A stretch of DNA of 64,000 nucleotides, taken from Planctomycetota bacterium. GTDB taxonomy: Bacteria; Planctomycetota; Planctomycetia; Gemmatales; Gemmataceae. The notes beneath the pieces are model-generated. The model was not told where the DNA came from. It saw nothing but the letters and a program-made list of their open reading frames with translations, and did not search any database. Shown here piece by piece: positions 8,419 through 16,927 of the stretch; within the stretch, counting starts at the first letter, position 1; every line of letters starts with the position of its first letter. The position numbers and the translations under genes are program-made. The stretch is from NCBI GenBank assembly GCA_016191165.1, contig JACPPF010000121.1, forward strand, positions 1 through 64,000, in the 5' to 3' direction.

Positions 8419-8815
8419 GGGCGTATCCTCCGGGAAAGCCAAGGAACGAGGTTTCAAGCGGTGGCCGGCGGGACTCATCTGCCATCGGGTCATGGGACCA
8501 CCCGGCGGCCCATGCCTGCGCCGCCGAGGTTTCAAATCTGAATGCACGCACCGATGGACCGACTTTTGTTGAAGATACCATGTCGGCGTCCGAATTCAAG
8601 CCTTCCGCCGAATCGGCTGGTCGAGGACCTGCGTCCGTTGGTGAGGCGGCCTTCCCGTATTGCGAGCGCGATCAAGGCGGCATCCCGCACCCGCAGGCGC
8701 TGGCATGGGCCGGCGCTTGCGAAAACTGACCTCGCATCGAAAACGGACGCTTTCGTATAATACACCCACGATTAACTTCCACACGGTTAACTAACTACAA
8801 AAGGAATGGCATCCC
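8419..8815. other. Intergenic region between divergent STAS and Ctp genes
   Basis: This 397-nt stretch holds no convincing gene. Small open frames on both strands are Arg-rich and lack ribosome sites. It must contain the promoters for both flanking genes. The only clear element is a TATAAT hexamer at 8756-8761. Confidence 0.5.
8756..8761 (+). promoter_or_regulatory. Candidate -10 box for the Ctp protease gene
   Basis: A perfect TATAAT hexamer lies 54 nt upstream of the ATG at 8816 in an otherwise GC-rich region. No convincing -35 hexamer sits 17 nt upstream (CGCATC), so this is a single-element prediction. Confidence 0.4.
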
Positions 8816-10294
8816 ATGTCACGCTGGAACCTTTGCTGGCTGATCGGCATTGCCGCCGCGGCGGTGCTGGGCATCTCGATCACCTATAGCTCGCCCCCTG
8901 CCCAAACCAAGAAGCACCAGAATGTCAAGCTCCTGGTCGATGTACTGGAAGAGGTCCAGAAAAAATACGTCCGCGAACTCGACCAGAACAAGATGCGCGA
9001 GCTGGTCGAAAACATGATCAACGGCGGACTCGAAAAACTTGATCCGCATTCCGGATTCGTCGGCGCCGATGATTACAAACAATTCCGCCAGTCCAGCCGT
9101 GGGAAATTCGGCGGCGTCGGCATCCGCCTGGGGCTGGACCCGCGCACCGGGCAGTTCCTCGTCGAAAGCCCCATCGCCGGCACTCCCGCCTACGAGGCAG
9201 GCGTCCTCGCGGGCGATCTGATCCTCAAGGTCGATGGCAAGTCCCTCGAAAACTGGAGTCTCAAAAAGCTCGTCGAGCATATTCAAGGCGATCCCGGCAC
9301 CGCCGTGACGTTGACCGTCTTGCATGAAGGCGAAAAAAAGCCGGTCGATCTCAAAATGAACCGCGCCGAGATCAAGATCGAAAGCGTCATGGGGGATCAC
9401 CGCGACAAGGTCGATCTCAAAAAATGGGACTTCTGGCTCGATCCCGATACCCGGATCGGTTACGTGCGAATCACCGCATTCACCGAAACCACGGTGGACG
9501 AACTCACCCGCGTGGTGGATGCCCTCACCAAGGCCGGCATGCGCGGCCTGGTGGTCGATTTGCGCACCAACCCCGGCGGGCTGCTACGGGCGGCCGTCGA
9601 CGTCGCCTCCATGTTCTTGCCGGACGGGGAAAAAATCGTCTCCACCAAGGGCCGCGGCAACGACGATCAGGACGTCTTCAATGCCAAGCTCAAAAACCCC
9701 GCCCGGCCCGGCACCGGCTACCCGATGGCCATCTTGCTCAATCGCTACAGCGCAAGCGCCAGTGAAATCGTGGCGGCGGCGCTGCAAGATCATGGCCGCG
9801 CCGTCATCGTCGGCGAGCGCAGCTACGGCAAGGGGAGCGTGCAAAACCTCATCGAGATGGAAGACGGGACCACGGCCCTCAAGCTCACCACCGCCAGCTA
9901 CTGGCGCCCCAGCGGACGCAATATCCATCGCTTTCCCGACAGCAAGGAAAAGGATGACTGGGGCGTCAAGCCAGACAAGGGCTACGAAGTGAAGCTGACC
10001 GACGAGGAGCGGAACGCCTTTTTCAAATGGCGTCGTGAACGCGACATTCTCAGGCGACCCAGAGGCGACGTCAAGCAAGTGAAGGGTGAAAAAGAGTTTC
10101 GCGACAAGGTGCGCGACCGGGCAGTTGAATACATTCGCGCTGAACTGGCGAAGCGGGCCAAGAAAGGCGCCCAGGCCGTTCCCGCCGGACCGCGTGCGCC
10201 CGTCGCCCAGGCCGATCCCCGGCCGGCATTGCCATCGCGCCAACGGGTGATTGCGGAGGTTGCCGATCGGAGCTATCGCAATATCGCGCGGTGA
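8816..10294 (+). CDS. S41 family carboxy-terminal processing protease (CtpA/Prc-like)
   Basis: This 492-residue exported serine protease has an N-terminal hydrophobic signal/anchor (LCWLIGIAAAAVLGISITY), a helical region, a PDZ domain around residues 85-170 (GVGIRLGLD, LVESPIAGTPAYEAGVLAGD) and the S41 catalytic core. By alignment with E. coli Tsp in my memory, the catalytic Ser-Lys dyad is S314 in YSASASE and K339 in SYGKGS. Such enzymes trim or degrade periplasmic and membrane proteins from their C-termini. The start ATG 8816 follows AAAGGAATGGCATCCC. The C-terminal 70 residues are Ala/Pro/Arg-rich and variable. Monocistronic. Confidence 0.93.
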   Translation: MSRWNLCWLIGIAAAAVLGISITYSSPPAQTKKHQNVKLLVDVLEEVQKKYVRELDQNKMRELVENMINGGLEKLDPHSGFVGADDYKQFRQSSRGKFGGVGIRLGLDPRTGQFLVESPIAGTPAYEAGVLAGDLILKVDGKSLENWSLKKLVEHIQGDPGTAVTLTVLHEGEKKPVDLKMNRAEIKIESVMGDHRDKVDLKKWDFWLDPDTRIGYVRITAFTETTVDELTRVVDALTKAGMRGLVVDLRTNPGGLLRAAVDVASMFLPDGEKIVSTKGRGNDDQDVFNAKLKNPARPGTGYPMAILLNRYSASASEIVAAALQDHGRAVIVGERSYGKGSVQNLIEMEDGTTALKLTTASYWRPSGRNIHRFPDSKEKDDWGVKPDKGYEVKLTDEERNAFFKWRRERDILRRPRGDVKQVKGEKEFRDKVRDRAVEYIRAELAKRAKKGAQAVPAGPRAPVAQADPRPALPSRQRVIAEVADRSYRNIAR

Positions 10295-10307
10295 CAATCC
10301 GATAATC

Positions 10308-10388
10308 GTTTAGCCGCCCGCCCTTGGCGGGCGCGCTAATTTCGCCAATTGCGGCGCCCGCTCGCTTGCCAGAGGCGAGCGGCTAAAC
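10308..10388. repeat. Compound palindromic repeat flanked by TTTAGCCGC ends
   Basis: Outer 10-bp inverted repeats GTTTAGCCGC (10308-10317) and GCGGCTAAAC (10379-10388) enclose two smaller palindromes (GCCCGCC/GGCGGGC and CGCTCGC/GCGAGCG). A related unit lies at 13224-13267. It sits between convergent genes and could act as a bidirectional terminator, but the recurrence marks it as a repeat family. Confidence 0.75.
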
Positions 10389-10398
10389 AGGTCAATTT

Positions 10399-12138
10399 TC
10401 ACGCCGCCCGCGCCTGCGGCGGCTCCGCGTCCGGGTATTTGATGCGCGAGTGGAACAGCGCGATCAACGACTTGCTAAGCGTTTCCTCGATGATGTGCAG
10501 TTCCGTCAACGTCAGCCCGCTTTCCTCGAACTGCCCGTCCAACAATCGCTTCATCAGCAGGTCGTGTACCAGCTTCCGAAGACTGCCCGGCGTCGGGTTC
10601 GACTGAGCCCGACTCGTGCTCTCGACGGCGTCCGCCAGCATGAGGATGCCCTGTTCGCGGGTCTGTGGCTTCGGTCCCGGATACCGGAAGCAGGCCTCGA
10701 GATCCACGCCGGAACCGGTCGTTTCCTGGACGCGCATCGCCTCGCGGTAAAAATACTCGACCAGCGTGGTGCCGTGGTGCGTGGAGATGAAATCGATCAT
10801 CGGCTGCGGCAGGCGGTAGCGCTGGGCGAGGGCAATGCCGTCCTTGACATGGCCGATGATGACCAGCGTCGAAAGGGCGGGCTCAAGGGCGTTGTGACGA
10901 TTTTCACCCGTCTGGTTTTCGATGAAGTACTGAGGCTTGAGCATCTTGCCGATGTCGTGATAATAGCTGCCGACGCGAACGAGGAGCGGGTTGGCGCCGA
11001 TCGCCTCGGCCGATGCTTCCGCGAGCGTGGCGACCGTCATGCTATGGGTGTAGGTTCCGGGAGCGCGGCGCACCAGTTCTTGCATCAACGGATGCGACCC
11101 GTCGCCGTAATCCAGCAGGCTGATGTCGGTGACGAAACCGAAAGTCCTCTCCACGATGGGCAAGATCCCGGTCAACAGGAACCCGGCCAGGGCGCCCCAG
11201 GCGAAACGGCGCGAGGCGTCGGTCAGCGTCAAGGACCAGGTCTGGTCGGAAAAAAGGCAGGTGGCAATCGTGGTCGCAAAGTAGGCCGCTCCCGCGGCGC
11301 AGGCGACCTGCACGAGCTGCGTGCGCGTCCGGACATGCCGAAGCGACAGCACCGCCGTCGCCATGCCGCCCGTGTGAATGAGAATCTGATCGACGTTGCC
11401 GCCCACCACCACGGTCAAGGTCAGCTCCAGGGCAAACGTCATCAACAACGCAAACTGCGGATTGTAGGCCAGGGTCAACACCATGGCGGTAAAAGTCAAC
11501 GGCAACAGGGCTGCCCGCCACGGCGGCGGGTCGAGGACCACCGCCAGCGCGATCGTCGCCAGCGCCAGCATGGACACCTTGCAAATCATGGGCAGGTTGC
11601 AGGCCAGACCCGGCTGAAATCTGGCCACGTACATCGCCACGACTGCCGACAGCAGGCTCAAGATCATGAACAGCGAAATGCCGCGGAACCAGTGTTCCTT
11701 CACCGACAGGCTGTCCAGCCAGGCCACGTGCTCCTCGCGCAGCAGGTCGGCCTGACGTTCCTGGATCTGCTCGCCGCGCGGCACCAGCAACATGCCGCGC
11801 GGATATTTTTCAAATACGGGTTTATTCGTATAAGCCGCCTTTTCATGGACGGCTTCGCGTTTGCGTTCCTGGTTGACCAGTTCGACGTGATTGATGACCG
11901 TGAAATCGACGCGGGCGCGCAGGTCATGAGGATAGACCTCGCCCACGCGGTAGCGCATCGGCACGTTCCACCACATCGCCAGCGCCGTCACCAGCAGCGT
12001 CGCCGTCCACACGACCGCCAACCGCACCAGCGCGTGCTTGTGCGCCACTTGCTTCAGCAGCGGCTCCTCGTGGCGCGACGAGCGCGTCCGACCATTCCAT
12101 TGCAAAAGCCGCGGCAATTTTTTGAGGGGTCCGAACAT
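10399..12138 (-). CDS. 7TM receptor-HD hydrolase (PgpH-like HDIG phosphodiesterase)
   Basis: This 579-residue membrane protein has a first transmembrane segment near residues 40-58 and an extracytoplasmic region with the 7TMR-HDED look (YPHDLRARVDFTVINH). A cluster of hydrophobic helices covers about residues 170-335. A cytoplasmic HD domain follows, with HSMTVATLAEASAEAIG, H394-D395 in SYYHDIGKMLKP, the HVKDG motif and STHHGT. Homologues such as Listeria PgpH hydrolyse c-di-AMP. Whether this organism uses c-di-AMP cannot be told here. It lies downstream of phoH on the same strand, matching the conserved phoH-pgpH neighbourhood of many bacteria, but without the usual ybeY. Confidence 0.88.
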   Translation of the reverse strand: MFGPLKKLPRLLQWNGRTRSSRHEEPLLKQVAHKHALVRLAVVWTATLLVTALAMWWNVPMRYRVGEVYPHDLRARVDFTVINHVELVNQERKREAVHEKAAYTNKPVFEKYPRGMLLVPRGEQIQERQADLLREEHVAWLDSLSVKEHWFRGISLFMILSLLSAVVAMYVARFQPGLACNLPMICKVSMLALATIALAVVLDPPPWRAALLPLTFTAMVLTLAYNPQFALLMTFALELTLTVVVGGNVDQILIHTGGMATAVLSLRHVRTRTQLVQVACAAGAAYFATTIATCLFSDQTWSLTLTDASRRFAWGALAGFLLTGILPIVERTFGFVTDISLLDYGDGSHPLMQELVRRAPGTYTHSMTVATLAEASAEAIGANPLLVRVGSYYHDIGKMLKPQYFIENQTGENRHNALEPALSTLVIIGHVKDGIALAQRYRLPQPMIDFISTHHGTTLVEYFYREAMRVQETTGSGVDLEACFRYPGPKPQTREQGILMLADAVESTSRAQSNPTPGSLRKLVHDLLMKRLLDGQFEESGLTLTELHIIEETLSKSLIALFHSRIKYPDAEPPQARAA

Positions 12139-12155
12139 ATCCGGGAAGAATTGTA

Positions 12156-12243
12156 GATTTCAGATTTCAGATTTCAGATTTCAGAATGAAGGCAAGCGTA
12201 TTTCATTCTGAAATCTGGAAACTGAAATCTGAAATCTGAAATC
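12156..12243. repeat. Long AT-rich hairpin built from a heptamer (TGAAATC / GATTTCA)
   Basis: The left arm 12156-12190 consists of four tandem copies of GATTTCA-type heptamers. The right arm 12201-12243 is the reverse complement with one extra degenerate heptamer. The loop is GGCAAGCGTA. It occupies almost the whole gap between phoH (stop 12245) and the HD gene (start 12138), so it would form a very stable hairpin in the shared transcript. Confidence 0.85.
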
Positions 12244-12244
12244 C

Positions 12245-13207
<963 letters not shown>

Positions 13208-13223
13208 GCGGGGAGGTTTCCAT

Positions 13224-13267
13224 TTAGCCGCGGGCCTTGGCCCGCGCGGAGCTAGCTCCGCGGCTAA
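13224..13267. repeat. Compound palindrome with TTAGCCGCG ends
   Basis: The ends TTAGCCGCG (13224-13232) and CGCGGCTAA (13259-13267) are inverted repeats. Inside are GCGGGCC/GGCCCGC and a perfect 14-bp palindrome CGGAGCTAGCTCCG (13247-13260). It is the same family as 10308-10388, and it abuts the MITE-like element that begins at 13267. Confidence 0.8.
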
Positions 13268-13441
13268 GAGGGTGTTTTTGAATTCGATTTCTTGCCCAGT
13301 TTGCCGCATCGAAACGACTTTTCGAGCCGGGAAACGGCCATTTTAGTAGGTGAAAAATCGTATTGAAGTAGCGCCTGTTGTGAACAAGCGTTCAATTGCA
13401 GCGCCTGTTGTGAACAAGCGTTCAATTGCAAAACACCCTCT
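13267..13441. mobile_element. MITE-like element with 12-bp terminal inverted repeats
   Basis: The 12-mer AGAGGGTGTTTT at 13267-13278 is repeated perfectly and inverted at 13430-13441, bounding 175 bp with no transposase. Inside are two exact 30-bp tandem copies (13371-13400 and 13401-13430). The right end supplies the TAG stop codon of cdsA (13440-13442). The GAGGGTGTTTT ends look like those of small DDE-type insertion sequences, but this is a non-autonomous remnant at most. Confidence 0.6.
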
Positions 13442-14297
13442 AAATCCGAATCAAATAAAACCAAAGAAAAGCAACGGGCGCCGAAAAAATAATCGCATCG
13501 ACAACGTCCAGCACGCCGCCGAAGCCCGGAACCGTTGCCGAGGCGTCCTTGGTCTGGCAATCGCGTTTGAGGAGCGATTCGGCCAGATCGCCGAGCATCC
13601 CGGCCAAACCCACGCTCAAGCCGAAGCCAATCTCCCATCGCAGATCCTGAAGCAACACCGCCGTGGGCCCGAGCCGATCGATGGCCACGGCCGCCAGCAC
13701 CGCGGTTGCCAGTCCGCCCAGCGCGCCTTCCCAGGTCTTCTTGGGACTGAGCACCGGCGTCATTTTGGTTCGACCGATCAGTCGGCCGACGCCGTAAGCG
13801 CCGATGTCGCAGCACTTGGGCACGAAAGCCGCCAGCGCGATCCGCACGCTGTTAGCCTGGTGGTCGCCGGGGAGCCAGCGAATCTGGGCGAAGAAGCAAG
13901 GCAGCAAACCCAGGTAGGCCACGATCAACCAGGTCAACGCCATGCGCTCCACGGACCGGCCCGGCGCCGCGAACGTCGCCATCTCATATAGGAAAACAAG
14001 CAACAGGAATCCAGCCAGGATTCCTGTCAGAAATGTAAAAAAATTCGCATCGTAACCCAGGTAACTTGGGAACCAGTTGGCAAGCACGAACACGGCGACG
14101 CCGAGGTAACAGACGACCGTTTGAGGACACCGCTGGGGGCCCAGGAGGTTCACGAGTTCCCGGCAAGCCGCCAAGGTCAGGCCGAACTGGAAGAGAAAGA
14201 GGAATGGGAAGTACGGCGCCAGATGCTGATCGCCCAGAATCATGCCGAGGGTGAGCGCGATCAGGATGGCGCTCATCCACAGTCGGGTTGTAAGCAT
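13440..14297 (-). CDS. cdsA: Phosphatidate cytidylyltransferase CdsA
   Basis: This 285-residue integral membrane enzyme makes CDP-diacylglycerol from phosphatidic acid and CTP. It has about seven or eight hydrophobic helices and the family signature near the C-terminus: GRTKMTPVLSPKKTWEG, then DLAESLLKRDCQTKD, with the conserved Lys/Asp pair. ATG 14297 is chosen. It overlaps the end of uppS by 25 nt, so the two are translationally coupled, and a longer frame to 14432 lies entirely inside uppS. The stop TAG is formed by the end of the MITE-like element, but the signature is complete and the C-terminus (FLWFYLIRI) has normal length. Confidence 0.95.
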   Translation of the reverse strand: MLTTRLWMSAILIALTLGMILGDQHLAPYFPFLFLFQFGLTLAACRELVNLLGPQRCPQTVVCYLGVAVFVLANWFPSYLGYDANFFTFLTGILAGFLLLVFLYEMATFAAPGRSVERMALTWLIVAYLGLLPCFFAQIRWLPGDHQANSVRIALAAFVPKCCDIGAYGVGRLIGRTKMTPVLSPKKTWEGALGGLATAVLAAVAIDRLGPTAVLLQDLRWEIGFGLSVGLAGMLGDLAESLLKRDCQTKDASATVPGFGGVLDVVDAIIFSAPVAFLWFYLIRI

Positions 14298-15064
14298 GGG
14301 TTGCCCCGAACCGCCTTTCGGTTTAGCCGCTCGCGCCTGGCGAAGTCGTGCAAGGCTTGCCGCAAGGTTGCCTCGTCGAAATCGGGCCAGCATTTCTCGG
14401 TCACCCATAATTCCGCGTACGAGATTTGCCATAGCAGAAAGTTACTTATTCGCATTTCCCCCGCGGTGCGGATCAGCAAGTCCGGCTCTGGCATTCCCGA
14501 TGTGTACAGCGCGTTGGAAATCGTGTCTTCATCGATGTCCTCGGGGCGAAGCGTATGGTGTCGCGCCTGTTCGACCAGGTCGCGCACGGCGTCAACCAGC
14601 TCGGTGCGGCCGCTGTAGTTGATTGCGAGGCACAGCGTCATGCCGGAGTTGTCGGCGCTGACGCGGATGTTTTCGTCCATCTCCGCCTGCACGAAATCGG
14701 GCAGGCCCTCGCGCCGGCCGATGACGGTGAAGCGGATGTTCTGCTGCATGATCTCTGCGCGTTCCCGGATCAGGTACTCCTTGAGCAGAGCCATCAGAAA
14801 GCTAATTTCCTCGGCCGGGCGTTTCCAGTTCTCGGTGCTGAAGCAATAGAGCGTGAGTTGTTCGATGCCGAGCCGGCAGCATTCTTCGATGGTGGCGCGC
14901 ACACTGCCGACGCCGCGGAGATGGCCTTGAATGCGTTCCTCGCCGCGTTCCTGGGCCCAGCGGCCGTTGCCATCCATGATGACGGCGATATGCCGCGGCA
15001 ATCGGGCGGGATCGAGCCCGGCGGCGGCGAGGCGTTTCAGGGTTTCAGGAGATTTCATCATCAT
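14273..15064 (-). CDS. uppS: Isoprenyl transferase (undecaprenyl diphosphate synthase)
   Basis: This 263-residue cis-prenyltransferase condenses isopentenyl diphosphate onto farnesyl diphosphate for cell-envelope lipid carriers. The catalytic aspartate is D31 in HIAVIMDGNGRWA. Other family signatures are LYCFSTENWKRP, the DLLIRTAGEMRISNFLLWQ box and SYAELWVTEKCWPDF. The length is typical at about 250 residues. It is followed by cdsA with overlapping ends, a pairing seen in very many bacteria. The start is preceded by the palindrome at 15080-15131, which separates it from purA on the same strand. Confidence 0.96.
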   Translation of the reverse strand: MMMKSPETLKRLAAAGLDPARLPRHIAVIMDGNGRWAQERGEERIQGHLRGVGSVRATIEECCRLGIEQLTLYCFSTENWKRPAEEISFLMALLKEYLIRERAEIMQQNIRFTVIGRREGLPDFVQAEMDENIRVSADNSGMTLCLAINYSGRTELVDAVRDLVEQARHHTLRPEDIDEDTISNALYTSGMPEPDLLIRTAGEMRISNFLLWQISYAELWVTEKCWPDFDEATLRQALHDFARRERLNRKAVRGNPCLQPDCG

Positions 15065-15079
15065 ATTTCACGCCCGCGG

Positions 15080-15131
15080 CCGACAGGCTGCGGGATATAT
15101 CGCGCACGGCTACGATCCCGCAGCCTGTCGG
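15080..15131. repeat. Palindrome with perfect 17-bp arms between purA and uppS
   Basis: Arms 15080-15096 (CCGACAGGCTGCGGGAT) and 15115-15131 are exact reverse complements around an 18-nt loop, with an outer CGCCC/GGGCG pair. It lies just after the purA stop on the minus strand and may terminate or attenuate transcription. It lacks a T-run. Confidence 0.75.
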
Positions 15132-15147
15132 CTGGGGGCGTGGTTGG

Positions 15148-16437
15148 TCACATCATCGGAATCGTCTGTTCCCGGTCCGGGCCCACCGAGACGATGCTCA
15201 CCGGTAATTCTACCAGTGCCGCGATGCGGTCAACATACCGCCTGGCCGCCGCGGGTAGGTCACTCGGCGTTCGCGCCGCCGAGATGTCTTGCTTCCAGCC
15301 CGGCAGCGTTTCGTAGATCGGCTTGCAGCGGTCCAGCAGGAACGCGTCGCCTGGAAAATCGGTCGTGCGCTGTGCGTCAATTTCATACGCCGTGCAGATT
15401 TTGATCTCGTCAAGCGTGCTGAGCACATCGAGCAGCATGATCGTCACTTCATCGACGCCTCCCAGCGCGGCCGAGTAGCGAACGGCGACGAGGTCAAGCC
15501 AGCCGCAACGGCGCGGGCGCCCAGTCACGGTGCCGACCTCGCGGCCGATTTTGCGAATCGTCGCGCCGATGCCCGTCGGGCCGTCGTCGAGTTCGGTGGG
15601 GAACGGTCCCCGGCCAACGCGCGAGGTATAGGCCTTGATGACGCCGATAATCCGCGAGAGGTTTCGCGCCGGCACGCCCGAACCGCTCCAGATGCCAGCG
15701 GTCGAGCTGTTGGAACTGGTGACGTACGGGTAGGTGCCGTGATCGACATCGAGCAGGCTGCCCTGGGCCCCCTCGAACAGCAGGTTCTTCCCGGCCTTGA
15801 GCGCCTGGCGTAACAGACGCCCCGTGTCCTGAATGTGCGGCCGCATCGTGGCGGCGTAGCCCAGATACTCGTCGCAAAGCGCGTCGGCGTCAAACCGTTT
15901 GGCGTCGGCGGAGAACGCGGCCAGTGCCTGATTTTTTCGGGGCACAATCGCGTGCAATCGTTCGCGCAGATGTTCGGGATGGAGCAGCTCGCCGACGCGG
16001 ATGCCGTTGGATCGCGAGACCTTGTCCTGATAACAGGGCCCGATGCCGCGGCCCGTGGTGCCGATGGCGGAGGCTGCCCCTTGCTCGGTGAGGCGTTCTT
16101 CTTCCATGTGGTAAGGGAAGATCAGGTGGGCGTGGTCGCTGACCACGAGATTGGCGCCCACCGCGATGCCGGCGTCGCGCAAATTGGTGACCTCTTCGAG
16201 AAAGCGCACGGGATTGACAACGAGCCCGTTGCCGATGACCGCTTGCATGTGCGGCGTGAGGATTCCCGTGGGTAGCAACGAGAGCTTGTAGGTCTTGCCG
16301 TTCTTGACGATGGTGTGCCCGGCATTGGCGCCGCCGTTGTAACGAACCACAATGTGATGATCGGCGGTGAGCAGATCGACAATCTTGCCCTTGGCCTCGT
16401 CGCCCCATTGCAGCCCGACGACACAGGTACAGGCCAT
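15148..16437 (-). CDS. purA: Adenylosuccinate synthetase
   Basis: This 429-residue cytoplasmic enzyme converts IMP, aspartate and GTP to adenylosuccinate in AMP synthesis. The N-terminal GTP/IMP motif is WGDEAKGK (residues 11-18) with the catalytic D13. The 'YNGGANAGHT' segment carries the second catalytic His. Further family blocks are GRGIGPCYQDKVSR, LLFEGAQGSLLDVDHGTYPYVTSS, AYTSRVGRGPFPTEL and GRPRRCGWLD. The length matches the family. ATG 16437 is chosen because the family starts there. The open frame adds 19 residues with no similarity. Confidence 0.97.
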   Translation of the reverse strand: MACTCVVGLQWGDEAKGKIVDLLTADHHIVVRYNGGANAGHTIVKNGKTYKLSLLPTGILTPHMQAVIGNGLVVNPVRFLEEVTNLRDAGIAVGANLVVSDHAHLIFPYHMEEERLTEQGAASAIGTTGRGIGPCYQDKVSRSNGIRVGELLHPEHLRERLHAIVPRKNQALAAFSADAKRFDADALCDEYLGYAATMRPHIQDTGRLLRQALKAGKNLLFEGAQGSLLDVDHGTYPYVTSSNSSTAGIWSGSGVPARNLSRIIGVIKAYTSRVGRGPFPTELDDGPTGIGATIRKIGREVGTVTGRPRRCGWLDLVAVRYSAALGGVDEVTIMLLDVLSTLDEIKICTAYEIDAQRTTDFPGDAFLLDRCKPIYETLPGWKQDISAARTPSDLPAAARRYVDRIAALVELPVSIVSVGPDREQTIPMM

Positions 16438-16531
16438 GCGAACCTCGCGCGAAATCGAAAGGGAATCCCAAATCATAAGTATCGCCGTTTTCACAAGATC
16501 GTCAAGCCGCTCGCGGGGAGTCGCACCGTTT

Positions 16532-16901
16532 GAAGTAGGTCAGGCATTCTTGCCTGACAGCCGTCGCGAAAAGGTCAGGCTGGAAAGCCTGACCTACGGG
16601 AAGTAGGTCAGGCATTCTTGCCTGACAGCCATCGCGAAAAGGTCAGGCTGGAAAGCCTGACCTACGGGAAGTAGGTCAGGCATTCTTGCCTGACAGCCAT
16701 CGCGATGCGTCAGGCTGGAAAGCCTGACCTACGGGAAGTAGGTCAGGCATTCTTGCCTGACAGCCGCCGCGATGGGTCAGGCTGGAATGACTGACCCACG
16801 GTGAAGTAGGTCAGGCATTCTTGCCTGACAGCCGTCGCGAAAAGGTCAGGCTGGAAAGCCTGACCTACGGGAAGTAGGTCAGGCATTCTTGCCTGACAGC
16901 C
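16532..16901. repeat. Tandem array of a 68-bp unit (five full and one half copy), each with two hairpins
   Basis: Units start at 16532, 16600, 16668, 16735, 16803 and 16871, with lengths 68, 68, 67, 68 and 68 plus a 31-nt partial. Each unit contains GTCAGGC-attctt-GCCTGAC and GGTCAGGC-TGGAAA-GCCTGACC palindromes. Unit 4 varies in the second hairpin but keeps pairing (GGGTCAG/CTGACCC). A solo unit of the same family lies at 47368-47429. The array fills the 490-nt gap between purA and the HEAT-repeat gene. The copies are contiguous with no unique spacers, so it is not CRISPR. Confidence 0.95.
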
Positions 16902-16927
16902 TGACTTGCCTCCGGGAGGGTCCTGCC

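Noticed and set aside
10450-12156. 568-residue plus-strand open frame
   Set aside because: It is Gln/His/Arg-rich, opposite the 7TM-HD gene, and a GC-rich antisense shadow with no family resemblance.
13264-13815. 183-residue minus-strand frame
   Set aside because: It overlaps cdsA in another frame and then runs through the MITE-like element, with no family pattern.
16532-16901. Possible CRISPR array
   Set aside because: The copies are contiguous with no unique spacers, each unit has two internal palindromes, and no cas genes are nearby.
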